A stretch of DNA of 64,000 nt, from NCBI GenBank assembly GCA_910578845.1, contig CAJTSL010000015.1, forward strand, positions 1 to 64,000, read 5' to 3'. Made by a program: the position numbers and the translations under genes. The notes beneath the pieces were generated by a model. The model did no database searches, had not been told where the DNA came from, and saw only the letters and a list, made by a program, of their open reading frames with translations. Positions 1-8,986 of the stretch are shown here, in pieces. Origin of the DNA: an uncultured Lachnospiraceae bacterium (GTDB taxonomy: Bacteria > Bacillota > Clostridia > Lachnospirales > Lachnospiraceae). How positions within the stretch are numbered: the first letter of the stretch is position 1; each line of letters opens with the position of its first letter.

Positions 1-428
1 GTTATCTTACTGACCATTTCAGCGGACAGTTCCATCCCGTAAAGCTCCTGTATCTGGTCATGGATATCCCTTGTGCTCATACCTCTTGCATAAAGGGAGA
101 TCACTTTTTCTTCAATGCCGGAAATATCCCTCTGGTATTTAGGGATAAGCTTTGGCTCGAATTCACCTTCACGGTCTCTTGGAACATCGATCTGGAATTC
201 TCCATACTGGCTCTTGAGGGTTTTGGGAGAATGCCCGTTACGTTTGTTGGATGTGGGAGCATCACCTTTCTGGTTTTTTTCGTAGCCAAGGGAAGCATCC
301 AGTTCCGCCTCCATAAGTTCCTGAAGGATATCTTTGAAGCTGTCCTTTAGCAGGCTGTAAACATCAGCCACGCTGTTAAGGTTGTTATCTGCAATAATCT
401 GTCGTATTTGTTGTTTTGTTGCTGGCAT
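1..428 (-). CDS. IS256-family transposase, N-terminal part (cut by window edge)
   Basis: The first 142 codons of a mutator/IS256-type DDE transposase read from a clear ATG preceded by AGGAG about six bases upstream; the gene continues past the left edge. The translated start (MPATKQQIRQ...) contains family hallmarks: an early ELMEAELDASLGYEK block, then KRNGHSPKTL, then IDVPRDREGEFEPKLIPK, and ISLYARGMSTRDIHDQI. These are the conserved N-terminal parts of IS256 transposases, ahead of the catalytic DDE core, which lies outside. The protein would catalyse cut-and-paste or copy-out transposition of its own element. Whether the gene is intact cannot be judged here. Confidence 0.93.
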   Translation of the reverse strand, partial: MPATKQQIRQIIADNNLNSVADVYSLLKDSFKDILQELMEAELDASLGYEKNQKGDAPTSNKRNGHSPKTLKSQYGEFQIDVPRDREGEFEPKLIPKYQRDISGIEEKVISLYARGMSTRDIHDQIQELYGMELSAEMVSKI

Positions 429-493
429 AAAAATACTCCTTTTCGATAAGAATTGTCATATCTTGATTCTTACCAAAAAAGAGGTATTTTTTT

Positions 494-524
494 CCAAAGA
501 CACAAACTATTTTACACTACCTAC
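494..524 (-). repeat. Possible terminal inverted repeat of the IS256-type element
   Basis: About 70 bases upstream of the transposase start lies a stretch reading, on the minus strand, GTAGGTAGTGTAAAATAG followed by TTTGTGTCTTTGG. Its position and its GTGTAAAA core are what one expects for the outer end of an IS256-family element. The other end lies outside the window, so neither the repeat nor a target duplication can be confirmed. Confidence 0.35.
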
Positions 525-598
525 TTCTCAAAAAAATATGAGAAAAATTTTAAATCAGACCCAGAAGAAGCAAAAATAGCCACATACTTTTCAATTAA

Positions 599-643
599 GA
601 AAACCTCACAAACAGCGTATTTATGCTGGCTGTGAGGTTTTTA
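599..643 (-). terminator. Rho-independent terminator (probably bidirectional)
   Basis: A long stem AACCTCACA/TGTGAGGTT with an inner CAGC/GCTG pairing and an AT-rich loop is flanked by A- and T-runs on both sides. It lies just beyond the stop of the lipid kinase gene, so it most likely ends the murB–rapZ–whiA transcript. The rest of the gap between the transposase and the kinase shows no gene. Confidence 0.72.
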
Positions 644-713
644 CCCTTTCTCAACTGTCAAAAACAGGATTATACCAGATAACACGTTAAATGCAAAGTG
701 CTTTTATAGTAGT

Positions 714-1685
714 TTATCCGGAAATTTTGTCGTTATCCGGTACCCTGATTTCAAGAGCTTGCTTACAGTTTTCAATCACTGCCTTGCAGTGTTCCCCGCC
801 AAATTCCCCATCCAGTGTCCATGCAACTCTTTCCTCAGACTCTATGATAAGCCTGTCTGTCTTAAAGCAATGGATTAATTCCGAATGTGTACGCTTGTCC
901 ACTAGCGCTGTTATCATGTTGTTCAATTCCAAAGGGTTAACAGGCCTTTTAACCAGCAGCACTTCGAATAAACCGTCATTTAGCTCGACATCTTTCCCCG
1001 TAATGCCTTTGAACCCACCAACAGAAATAGAATTGGTAATCATCCCGTATATATAATCCCCTTCCAGGCATGCGTCTTCATAGCTGATTCTCATCGGGTA
1101 TGACTTAATGGAAGAAAGCCTTTTGACGCCTTCCAGCAAATATGCCGTATGTCCTAACAGGTTCTTCATATCTTGTTTGGTCGCATAAGAAACATCAGTG
1201 AACATGCCAAATGCAGCCACATAGATAAAGCTATCATCGTTAAAGGCACCGATATCGCATCCAAAATTCCTTCCATTTACTACAGTATCCGCCGCTTTGA
1301 TCATGCTGCGCGGGATCCCAAGGCTATTTGCAAAATCGTTCGTGCTTCCCGCCGGTACATATCCAATGGGTAATTTCTCCTCACATTGCATCATCCCGGT
1401 CACAACCTCATCTAAAGTCCCGTCACCTCCGCTACATACGACTATATCATAACCGGCCCGCCGTTCCCTCACGGCTTTTACCGCATCTCCACTAGCCTGC
1501 GTCGGATATGCAGTCACCTCATATCCCGCCTTCACAAAAACATCTATAATATCGAGCAGATTGCTCCTGATCCTTGCTTTACCCGCTCTTGGGTTATACA
1601 CGAAAAGCATATTCTTACTCATTTTCATCCCCCATTCCTGCTTGCTCATAGGGCATACGTCATTGTGAAAAAGAGACTCCCTCAT
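714..1685 (-). CDS. YegS/DgkB-family lipid kinase
   Basis: Predicted diacylglycerol/sphingosine-type lipid kinase that uses ATP to phosphorylate a membrane lipid. The N-terminal FVYNPRAGKA motif and the nucleotide-binding VVCSGGDGTLDEVV motif (about residues 80–95) with YVPAGSTNDFA downstream are diagnostic; the C-terminal half is the usual beta-sandwich with a terminal LDGE block. The length (323) is slightly longer than usual. The chosen ATG has AAGGAG eight bases upstream; an internal start at MSKNMLF (about 20 residues in) is the position homologues would suggest, so the start is uncertain. It is the last gene of the minus-strand cluster, 25 bases after the HPr-like gene, and is followed by a terminator. 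The exact lipid substrate is unknown. Confidence 0.88.
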   Translation of the reverse strand: MRESLFHNDVCPMSKQEWGMKMSKNMLFVYNPRAGKARIRSNLLDIIDVFVKAGYEVTAYPTQASGDAVKAVRERRAGYDIVVCSGGDGTLDEVVTGMMQCEEKLPIGYVPAGSTNDFANSLGIPRSMIKAADTVVNGRNFGCDIGAFNDDSFIYVAAFGMFTDVSYATKQDMKNLLGHTAYLLEGVKRLSSIKSYPMRISYEDACLEGDYIYGMITNSISVGGFKGITGKDVELNDGLFEVLLVKRPVNPLELNNMITALVDKRTHSELIHCFKTDRLIIESEERVAWTLDGEFGGEHCKAVIENCKQALEIRVPDNDKISG

Positions 1686-1710
1686 CTGGGAATCTCCTTT
1701 ATTTTCTGCC

Positions 1711-1968
1711 TTACTTGCTGCCGCCTAAAAAATCCTCAATCCCTGCAACCGCTTCCGCCTCGTCACTGCCATCAGCAATGACGGTTACAGTATCGCCACC
1801 GTTGAGTCCCAGACCCATCATGCCCATAATGCTCTTAGCGTTTACTTTTTTGCTGGCCGACTCAATATACACACTGCTGTCATATTTGCTGGCAACCTGT
1901 ACAAGCATTGCGATCGGCCTTGCTTCCAAGCCTCCATCTAATTTAATTTGGACAGATTTCTGAACCAT
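1711..1968 (-). CDS. HPr-like phosphocarrier homologue of the Crh type (Glu at position 15, Ser46 kept)
   Basis: An 85-residue HPr-fold protein. In true HPr, His15 in GLHARPA accepts phosphate from enzyme I. Here the motif reads GGLEARPIA, so residue 15 is Glu and PTS phosphotransfer should be impossible. Ser46, the HprK target, is preserved in AKSIMGMMGLGL. That combination matches Bacillus Crh (residue 15 is Gln there), a regulator that, when phosphorylated on Ser46, helps CcpA in catabolite repression. Context supports this: the gene follows whiA as crh does in Bacillus, and hprK lies in the same cluster. The ATG has AGGAG upstream. Function as a Crh equivalent is inferred. Confidence 0.9.
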   Translation of the reverse strand: MVQKSVQIKLDGGLEARPIAMLVQVASKYDSSVYIESASKKVNAKSIMGMMGLGLNGGDTVTVIADGSDEAEAVAGIEDFLGGSK

Positions 1969-1982
1969 AAGTTCTCCTCCTT

Positions 1983-2861
1983 TTATGACCTCATATCCTC
2001 AGCAATCTCACTTAATTTCCTTAGCCGATGATTTACTCCCGATTTTCCAACTCTCGGATTCAGATACTCACCTAATTCCTTCAAGGGCGCTTCCGGATAT
2101 TCTAAGCGAATTTCTGCCATCTGACGTAAGTTATCCGGTAAATTTTCAAATCCATACTCTTTCTGGATCAGTAGGATATCTTCTATTTGTTTGGATGCCG
2201 CATTCACTGTTTTGGTAATATTAGCCGCCTCACAGTTTACACGCCTGTTAATGGAATTACGCATTTCCTTCACAATGCGAAGGTTCTCTAAATTCATTAA
2301 AGATACATGCGCTCCCATGACATTCAACAAATCTACGATTCCTGCGCCTTCTTTTAAATATACTACGTGATACTTCTTCCGTTTTATGACTTTCGCTTCA
2401 ATCTGGAATTCCTGGATAATATCCTTCAACTGCATTGCCTGGGCAGGCTTATTGCAGACAAATTCCATATGGTAGCTTTTCTCCGGGTCGCTCATGGAAC
2501 CAACACAAAGGAAAACACCTCTTAAAAAAGCACGTGTACAGCAGCTATTCTTAATTAAGAGAGAATTGACCGGCATATCTAATGGAATAATATGGTTGTC
2601 ATTATTATACAAATGAAGTGCCTGAAGAAGTTTCTCTTCATCTTCTTCTCGCATAACATTATTTATATTATATGTTTTTTGTAATAATGTAAAGCATTTT
2701 CTAGAAACCAATTCATTTTCCATATCTAATTTTAAATGGCACCCGTCATCTGCCACATGCGCACCATAGTGGATCAGCGCCGATAACTCCGCCAACTGGC
2801 AATGTCTTGCCGGACTGATATATGCTGAAAGCTCCTCTTTCACCATTCCTGAAAATGACAT
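1983..2861 (-). CDS. whiA: WhiA, DNA-binding cell-division/sporulation regulator
   Basis: A 292-residue WhiA (DUF199) protein: an N-terminal LAGLIDADG-homing-endonuclease-like fold beginning MSFSGMVKEELS, a middle region with AFLRGVFLCVGSMSDPEKSYH, and a C-terminal helix-turn-helix with the typical RVNCEAANITKTVNAA and LRLEYPEAPLKELGEYL-like segments (here IRLEYPEAPLKELGEYL) ending in VNHRLRKL. WhiA controls sporulation genes in actinomycetes and affects division and nucleoid behaviour in Firmicutes. It follows rapZ by 14 bases and precedes the Crh-like gene by 14 bases, so the three are surely cotranscribed. The YvcK gene that lies between rapZ and whiA in Bacillus is absent here. Confidence 0.96.
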   Translation of the reverse strand: MSFSGMVKEELSAYISPARHCQLAELSALIHYGAHVADDGCHLKLDMENELVSRKCFTLLQKTYNINNVMREEDEEKLLQALHLYNNDNHIIPLDMPVNSLLIKNSCCTRAFLRGVFLCVGSMSDPEKSYHMEFVCNKPAQAMQLKDIIQEFQIEAKVIKRKKYHVVYLKEGAGIVDLLNVMGAHVSLMNLENLRIVKEMRNSINRRVNCEAANITKTVNAASKQIEDILLIQKEYGFENLPDNLRQMAEIRLEYPEAPLKELGEYLNPRVGKSGVNHRLRKLSEIAEDMRS

Positions 2862-2875
2862 ACAGCCAGTCCTCC

Positions 2876-3742
2876 CTAGAAGTTCTTCTCTCCCACATCG
2901 CGATGATATAATTTAAGTCCGTAATTCCCATGGTTTTTCATATGCTTATATAGTTCATTGGCAAGCGTAACGCTACGGTGCCTGCCCCCCGTGCAGCCAA
3001 TCCCTACCACTAACTGGTACTTCCCTTCCTTAATATAGTTTGGGATCAGGAAATTCAGCATGTCCACCAGTTTCTCCATGAAATCGGATGCCTCGGTAAA
3101 GCTCATCACATAGTCCTGCACTTCTTTGTCATTTCCTGTCTTATGCTTCAGCTCATCTATATAGAAAGGATTGGGCAAAAACCTGACATCAAAGACCAAG
3201 TCTACGTCTGCGGGAATCCCATGCTTAAAGCCAAATGAGAGGATCGTGACCATCAAAGAATTATATTCCTCATTCAGGACAAAAATACGTTCCATCTCCT
3301 CTTTTAACTCTCTTGTTAACAGATTAGACGTATCTATGACATAATCCGCTTTTTTACGGATTTCTTTCAAAATATTCCTTTCTCTCTCAACGCCATCCTC
3401 AATCCGTCCATCGGGAGAAAGCGGATGCATTCTTCTAGTCTCTTTATAACGCTTAATAAGGACATTATCTCCGGCATCCATGAACAGGATCTCAAAGGAA
3501 TACCCGTCCTCTTTCAGCTTTTCGAGAACTCTTCTGGCATCATGAAAAGGCTGGTCAGCACGCACATCTAAGCCCAATGCCACCTTTGTGATCTCACTGC
3601 CCGGCGTTACAATCAATTCCACGAATTTCTCAATCAGCGGGACAGGAAGATTATCGACACAATAAAACCCTAAATCTTCCAACATTCTTAATGCCGTGCT
3701 TTTACCGCCGCCACTCATTCCTGTTACTACTACAAATCTCAT
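2876..3742 (-). CDS. rapZ: RapZ/YvcJ family nucleotide-binding protein
   Basis: A 288-residue P-loop protein with the Walker A motif GMSGGGKSTA at residues 8–17 and the family signatures EDLGFYCVDNLP, FDVRFLPNPFY and GIGCTGGRHRSV. RapZ homologues bind GTP/ATP; the E. coli member is an adaptor that delivers small RNAs to RNase E, while in Bacillus YvcJ influences competence. The role in Clostridia is not settled. It follows murB by about 100 bases and precedes whiA in the same direction. Confidence 0.95.
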   Translation of the reverse strand: MRFVVVTGMSGGGKSTALRMLEDLGFYCVDNLPVPLIEKFVELIVTPGSEITKVALGLDVRADQPFHDARRVLEKLKEDGYSFEILFMDAGDNVLIKRYKETRRMHPLSPDGRIEDGVERERNILKEIRKKADYVIDTSNLLTRELKEEMERIFVLNEEYNSLMVTILSFGFKHGIPADVDLVFDVRFLPNPFYIDELKHKTGNDKEVQDYVMSFTEASDFMEKLVDMLNFLIPNYIKEGKYQLVVGIGCTGGRHRSVTLANELYKHMKNHGNYGLKLYHRDVGEKNF

Positions 3743-3840
3743 CTTCGTTTCCTATCCCACTAGTATCGTATTTTTTTATCTTCTTGGCAAACTTATTCTT
3801 AGTTAATCTTACTTTTTCTTCTAATGCGCTTGCTTCTCTA

Positions 3841-4767
3841 TTAGAAATCTCCCAGGAATATCACTTCCGGTTCCAGTGTTATGTGAAAACGTTCTTTCAC
3901 CCTGGCCTGCACCTCTTCAATCACTTCTTTGACATCCGCCGCAGTTGCCTTTCCCGTATTCACAATAAATCCACAATGCTTATCAGAAACCTGCGCACCG
4001 CCTATGCGATATCCCCGCATTCCTGCATCCATGATCAGCTTCCCCGCATAATGCCCTTCCGGACGTTTGAAAGTACTGCCCGCACTTGGATAATTCAGCG
4101 GCTGTTTGCTCTTCCGCTTCTCCATCAATTCATCCATCTTCGCCTGGATCTCTTCTTTTTCGCCCGGCTGCATGCACAATGTGACTTCCAGCACGATGAA
4201 AGGCCGGTTCTTAATGATACTGGTACGATAACCGAACTCCATTGTATCGTTATCTAATATGAGTATCTTCCCTTCTTTGTCCATCACTTTAACGGATTCT
4301 GTAATCTGGCGCATCTCGCTGTCATATGCCCCTGCATTCATGACAACGCCGCCGCCAATGCTCCCGGGAATTCCTGCGGCAAACTCCAGACCGGAAAGCC
4401 CCGCATCCCTCGCCGCCGATGCGGCCCGGGATAGAAGAGCGCCTGCCTGTACGCGGATATGGTTCTCTTCTATCTCAATCCGGTTCATTCCTTCCCCAAG
4501 CTTAATCACAATGCCACGATATCCCTTATCGCCAACCAAAAGGTTACTGCCATTCCCCAGTATAAAATACTCATGTTCAATCTGGTTTAAATAGGGCACT
4601 AGCTTCAAAAGCTCTTCTTCCTGCTCGATCAGAATCATGCAAGCCGCGTCTCCCCCTACCCTGAAAGTCGTATGTTTGCTCATAGGCTCGTCAAAAAGCA
4701 TTCTTTCTTTCGGAATGATATTTTCAATATGCTCATATATGGATGTTTTCAAACTCAATTTCCGCAC
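3841..4767 (-). CDS. murB: UDP-N-acetylenolpyruvoylglucosamine reductase (type II MurB)
   Basis: A flavoenzyme of peptidoglycan synthesis that reduces UDP-GlcNAc-enolpyruvate to UDP-MurNAc with NADPH. Visible motifs are HTTFRVGGDA and GNGSNLLV (FAD binding), GIPGSIGGGVVMNAGAY, the YRTS segment typical of Gram-positive MurB, PSAGSTFKRP (catalytic serine), and the terminal ARVKERFHITLEPEV block with its conserved Glu. The length of 308 fits. The assigned start is GTG with only a weak ribosome site; a downstream start is possible. The 266-base gap upstream holds a palindromic repeat copy. Confidence 0.95.
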   Translation of the reverse strand: MRKLSLKTSIYEHIENIIPKERMLFDEPMSKHTTFRVGGDAACMILIEQEEELLKLVPYLNQIEHEYFILGNGSNLLVGDKGYRGIVIKLGEGMNRIEIEENHIRVQAGALLSRAASAARDAGLSGLEFAAGIPGSIGGGVVMNAGAYDSEMRQITESVKVMDKEGKILILDNDTMEFGYRTSIIKNRPFIVLEVTLCMQPGEKEEIQAKMDELMEKRKSKQPLNYPSAGSTFKRPEGHYAGKLIMDAGMRGYRIGGAQVSDKHCGFIVNTGKATAADVKEVIEEVQARVKERFHITLEPEVIFLGDF

Positions 4768-4914
4768 CGTCTCATTCTTAAAATATACTTCAATATTTAG
4801 CGCTTCTGATAACGCAGCCTGCTCTTGCTGCGCCTATTATATCTTATGCCAAAATCCTAGCTGAATATTCATATTCCTCTTCCGCTCCGGCACATTTTCA
4901 ACCTAATCCCCATT

Positions 4915-5038
4915 TCAGAGCAGGCTACTGCTCCGGCACGCGTCAGAAATCTCAAATTTCCGACTGCGATCAATGCATATCCCCGGCTCTGACTCAAATT
5001 GCGGGTTGAAAATGAGTGTATTAGCATGATTTTTCAAT
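4915..5038 (-). repeat. Dispersed palindromic repeat, copy A
   Basis: The gap between the glucokinase and murB contains nested inverted repeats: TCAGAGC(AGG)/GGCTCTGA, an inner GTCAGAAAT/ATTTCCGAC hairpin, and a GTTGAAAAT/ATTTTTCAA hairpin. The string CTGACTCAAATTGCG plus the GTTGAAAAT...GCATGATTTTTCAA hairpin is almost identical in a second copy near 61.6 kb, and the layout recurs near 53.5 kb. The glucokinase stop codon TGA lies inside the repeat's terminal TTGAAAAATC. It could be a structured RNA, a processing signal or a small mobile repeat. Confidence 0.72.
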
Positions 5039-5972
5039 CTAATACCATTTTCGCCGCACCATATATGCCTGCGTCATTCCCCAACGTAGCAAGCGCAAAA
5101 ACGGCTTCTTTGCTGCCATGGAATACTGTTCTCTCATACGGTGGCTTAATATAATCAAACAATACTTCTCCTGCTTTGGAAACACCACCGCCAATGACAA
5201 ATATCTCCGGATTGATAACGCCTGCGATGACAGCAAGGCCTTTCCCCAGATATTCCCCAAACTGCTTCGCAATCTCTATCGCGAGCTCATCATTTGCTTT
5301 TACCGCATCGAAGACTGTTTTAGCAGAAATTTCTCCGTTCCTCAACACGCTATCTTTATCGCTTGCCTGCAACGCTCTTTTGGCAAGCCTGGTAATTCCT
5401 GTTGCAGAAGCATATTCTTCCAGACATCCGTAATTGCCGCAGCCACATTCCTCTGTTTCATTGTCTTCTACATGAATATGCCCGATTTCTCCGCCTGCTC
5501 CCGTAGCGCCTGTCATAATCTCTCCGTTGATAATGATGCCTCCGCCAACGCCAGTCCCGAGCGTCACAGCGACCAGGTTCCGATAACCTTGTCCGCCGCC
5601 TTTCCACATCTCTCCCAGAGCTGCCACGTTTGCATCGTTACCACCTTCTACGCGCATCCCGTCTAGCAGTTTTGACATTTCTTCTTTCATATTAAACTGG
5701 CTCCAGCCCAGGTTCACCGCTTTATGCACTATGCCATTTCCGTCTACCGGCCCCGGTACGCCTATTCCAACGCCTGCTACATCCCCTTTCCCAAGTTGCT
5801 TCTCTTCCATCTTCCCACGGATACTGGCCGCGATATCCGGCAGTATATCCTTGCCATTGCCCGCAGTCCTGGTGGGAATCTCCCATTTATCAAGGACATT
5901 TCCCTGGATATCAAATAATCCCAGCTTAACAGTGGTGCCTCCTACGTCTACTCCAAATACATGACTTGCCAT
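5034..5972 (-). CDS. ROK-family glucokinase
   Basis: A 312-residue ROK kinase that phosphorylates glucose to glucose-6-phosphate. The N-terminal ATP-binding GVDVGGTTVKLGLFD, the GIGVPGPVD segment, the sugar-binding VEGGNDANVAALGE, the GTGVGGGIIINGE phosphate loop and the zinc site ECGCGNYGCLEEYAS are all present. Presence of the intact kinase domain and no N-terminal HTH indicates an enzyme and not a NagC-type repressor. It sits between hprK and murB, so glucose phosphorylation is linked to the HprK/Crh carbon-control genes. The last codons run into a palindromic repeat. Confidence 0.93.
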   Translation of the reverse strand: MASHVFGVDVGGTTVKLGLFDIQGNVLDKWEIPTRTAGNGKDILPDIAASIRGKMEEKQLGKGDVAGVGIGVPGPVDGNGIVHKAVNLGWSQFNMKEEMSKLLDGMRVEGGNDANVAALGEMWKGGGQGYRNLVAVTLGTGVGGGIIINGEIMTGATGAGGEIGHIHVEDNETEECGCGNYGCLEEYASATGITRLAKRALQASDKDSVLRNGEISAKTVFDAVKANDELAIEIAKQFGEYLGKGLAVIAGVINPEIFVIGGGVSKAGEVLFDYIKPPYERTVFHGSKEAVFALATLGNDAGIYGAAKMVLD

Positions 5973-6005
5973 ATCTCTTCCCTCTCATTCTTATATTTTA
6001 TACTT

Positions 6006-6947
6006 TTAATCATCTTCCTCATCACGCCTCTGCGCCAAGGATTTCTGTACACGCTGGTACAGTTCCTGCGCTGCATTGTAACCCATCTTCTTCTGGCGGT
6101 GGTTTACGGCTGCCGATTCACAGATAATGGCGAGATTACGTCCCGGCCTAATAGGAATATTATGGCAGACTACTTTATTTCCAAGGTATTCAATATATTC
6201 CTCTTCCATGCCTAAACGGTCATATTCTTTATCCTTGTCCCAGTCTTCCAGATGAATGACGAGGTCAATATTTTGTGTATCTTTTACGCTAGACGCACCA
6301 AAAAGCGCTTTAACATCCACGATGCCGATGCCACGCAGTTCTATGAAGTGCTTGGTGATATTCGGAGCGGAACCGATTAAAGTATCGGCGCTGACACGTC
6401 TTAGCTCGACCACGTCATCCGTTACAAGACGATGCCCTCTCTGGATCAGCTCTAACGCTGCTTCTGATTTACCGATGCCGCTTTCCCCGGTAATCAGGAC
6501 GCCTTCTCCATAAACGTCAATCAATACGCCATGAATAGAAATGCAAGGAGCAAGCTGCACATTCAGCCATCTGATGATCTCCGCCATACATGCTGAAGTC
6601 GCCTTATTGCTCATCAAAAGCGGCACGCCATGCTTAATAGCGATCTCTTTGAATAGATCATTCGGATGCAGCTCCCTACAGAAAACAATGCCGGGAATCG
6701 GATTGTTCAATAGCTTCTCAAATATTTCAATCTGCACTTCTTTATCTAACCCATTCATATAGGAGTACTCTACAAATCCTACTACTTGCAAACGGGTCGC
6801 TTCAAAATGTTCAAAATAACCTGCAAGCTGTAATGCAGGCCTATTAATGTCAGGCTGTGTAATTTTGATCTTGGAAATATCAATTTCCGGTGTCAAATTC
6901 TCCCACTTCCATTTGTCTATCACTTTCGTCAAACTAATGCTCGCCAT
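6006..6947 (-). CDS. hprK: HPr kinase/phosphorylase
   Basis: A bifunctional enzyme that phosphorylates HPr and Crh on Ser46 when fructose-1,6-bisphosphate and ATP are high, and removes the phosphate when they fall. The 313-residue protein has the N-terminal FxExTR-containing module (EHFEATRLQVVG), Walker A GESGIGKS at about residues 154–161, the capping TDDVVELRR, the HPrK signature region IELRGIGIVDVKALFGA, and the C-terminal IPIRPGRNLAIICESAAVNHR. It follows uvrC and precedes the glucokinase. Its natural target, a Ser46-type HPr-like protein, is encoded downstream in the same block. Confidence 0.96.
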   Translation of the reverse strand: MASISLTKVIDKWKWENLTPEIDISKIKITQPDINRPALQLAGYFEHFEATRLQVVGFVEYSYMNGLDKEVQIEIFEKLLNNPIPGIVFCRELHPNDLFKEIAIKHGVPLLMSNKATSACMAEIIRWLNVQLAPCISIHGVLIDVYGEGVLITGESGIGKSEAALELIQRGHRLVTDDVVELRRVSADTLIGSAPNITKHFIELRGIGIVDVKALFGASSVKDTQNIDLVIHLEDWDKDKEYDRLGMEEEYIEYLGNKVVCHNIPIRPGRNLAIICESAAVNHRQKKMGYNAAQELYQRVQKSLAQRRDEEDD

Positions 6948-7059
6948 ACCCCATCTCCTTTACCTTCCGCATAATCGTCATGCTAAAGATCCAACTATCT
7001 CTGACGCCATTCATGGCATCACTCTATCGCTTATATTTTATCACACTAACACTGCAATA

Positions 7060-8943
7060 TCAATCTCCTGCGGGCGGCGCTTCCTGCGAATGGAAAAAAT
7101 GATAAATCTGTCCGGCAATATGTTCCGGGATCTCTGAAACCTCACATAATTGCGCTATCGAAGCATTTTTTACCTCATCAATGGATTTGAAATGCTTCAT
7201 CAATGCTTTTCTTCTGGCAGGCCCAACGCCAGGAATATCATCCAATACTGATTTGACCTGTGATTTGGAGCGCAGGGATCGATGATATTCGATCGCAAAC
7301 CGGTGCGCTTCGTCCTGGATCCTCGTAATCAGTTTAAATCCTTCCGAGCGCGTATCAATCGGGATCTCCACATTATGATAATATAGTCCTCTCGTCCTAT
7401 GGTTATCGTCTTTCACCATGCCGCACACTGGAATATCTATATGCAACTCATCCAGCACCTGTAGCGCAATATTGACCTGCCCTCTTCCGCCATCCATCAG
7501 TAACAGATCCGGGAATTTCGTAAAACTGCCAAATTCTTTATCAATTTCTTTTCTGTTTAGTTCCGCCCTTTCTTCCATGCCATGTACGAATCGCCGCGTA
7601 AGCACTTCTTTCATGCAGGCATAATCATCCGGGCCGGATACGGACTGGATCTTAAACTTACGGTAATCGCTGCGCTTGGGCTTTCCTTTCTCATAGACTA
7701 CCATGGAACCGACATTGGCAAAGCCACTGATATTAGAAATATCAAATGCCTCCATCCGGTAAATATCCTCTAGCTCAAGCAGCTTCGCAATTTCCTTGAC
7801 TGCCCCGATCGTCCGTCCTTCTTCACGCTTTATCCGCTCCTTATCCTGGCTTAATACCAGTTTGGCGTTCTGTGCGGCAAGTTCTACTAATTTCTCCTTG
7901 CTTCCCTTCTTAGGCACACGAAGATAGACTCTGCTGCCTTTGCGCATGGTAAGCCATTTCTCTAATATCCCAACATCTGCGATCTCTTCCTGTAGCATCA
8001 GTTCCTTGGGGATATAAGGTGTCCCCGCATAGAACTGTTTGACGAAATCCAACAGAATCTGTGCCCTATCATAGCCTGCCACGCGCATCATATAGAAATG
8101 TTCCCTTCCGATTAATCTGCCGTCCCGCACAAAGAAGACCTGTACGACCGCATCGCTTTCATCTTTGGCTAACGCTATGATGTCTTTATCTTCACCGCCG
8201 CTATCCGTTATCTTCTGCTTCTGCGCTACGCTCTTTACGCTGTTATATAAGTCCCGGTAACGGATCGCTTCTTCAAATGCAAGCTCTTCGGATGCTTCCT
8301 GCATCTTTTGCTCTAATTCCCGCAAGATAGGCTTATAGTTCCCATTTAAGAAATCCAGCGCCTGCTCGATCCGCGCACGGTATTCTTCTTTGCTAATATA
8401 CCCCTGGCAGGGCGCAAGGCATTGCTTAATGTGAAAATTCAGGCAAGGGCGTTCTATGCCGATATCTCTTGGAAGCTTTCTATTACAGGTCTTTAACTGA
8501 TACAATTTATTCATCAGCTCTATTGTATCTTTCACTGCCGCCGCGCTCGTATACGGCCCGAAGTATTTAGAGCGGTCCTTCTTGATTTCCCGGGAAAACA
8601 GAATCCGTGGGTACTCTTCTCCTAAAGTCACTTTAATATACGGATATGTCTTATCATCCTTTAACATCGTATTGTATTTAGGAGAATGCTCTTTTATCAG
8701 ATTATTCTCTAGAATAAGCGCTTCTAACTCCGAATCAGTCACAATGTACTCAAACCGCGCGATCTGCTCTACCATTTTGTCAATTTGCGGGCCACGCCCT
8801 ACAATCTTACGGAAATAAGAGCGTACCCTGTTATGCAGGTTAACCGCCTTGCCAATATAGATAATCGTATCATCCACATCATGCATAATGTAGACTCCCG
8901 GGCTATTGGGAAGTTTCTTCAGTTCTTCCGTAACATCAAACAT
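7060..8943 (-). CDS. uvrC: Excinuclease ABC subunit C
   Basis: The nuclease subunit of nucleotide excision repair, making both incisions around a lesion with UvrAB. Domains in order: GIY-YIG (SPGVYIMHD...IIYIGKA) at the N-terminus, a cysteine-containing region (CNRKLP...RPCLNFHIKQCLAPC), the UVR motif, the RNase H-like domain (AFDISNISG, LLLMDGGRGQVN), and a C-terminal helix-hairpin-helix (LDDIPGVGPARRKALMKHF). The start is placed at MFDVTEELKKLPNSPGVY because GGAGGGAG lies just upstream; an in-frame extension of 19 residues exists but is unlikely. About 627 residues, normal for UvrC. Confidence 0.96.
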   Translation of the reverse strand: MFDVTEELKKLPNSPGVYIMHDVDDTIIYIGKAVNLHNRVRSYFRKIVGRGPQIDKMVEQIARFEYIVTDSELEALILENNLIKEHSPKYNTMLKDDKTYPYIKVTLGEEYPRILFSREIKKDRSKYFGPYTSAAAVKDTIELMNKLYQLKTCNRKLPRDIGIERPCLNFHIKQCLAPCQGYISKEEYRARIEQALDFLNGNYKPILRELEQKMQEASEELAFEEAIRYRDLYNSVKSVAQKQKITDSGGEDKDIIALAKDESDAVVQVFFVRDGRLIGREHFYMMRVAGYDRAQILLDFVKQFYAGTPYIPKELMLQEEIADVGILEKWLTMRKGSRVYLRVPKKGSKEKLVELAAQNAKLVLSQDKERIKREEGRTIGAVKEIAKLLELEDIYRMEAFDISNISGFANVGSMVVYEKGKPKRSDYRKFKIQSVSGPDDYACMKEVLTRRFVHGMEERAELNRKEIDKEFGSFTKFPDLLLMDGGRGQVNIALQVLDELHIDIPVCGMVKDDNHRTRGLYYHNVEIPIDTRSEGFKLITRIQDEAHRFAIEYHRSLRSKSQVKSVLDDIPGVGPARRKALMKHFKSIDEVKNASIAQLCEVSEIPEHIAGQIYHFFHSQEAPPAGD

Positions 8944-8986
8944 TCCTGTCTCCCTCCATATGCGTCCATTCCCCGGAACGGACACC

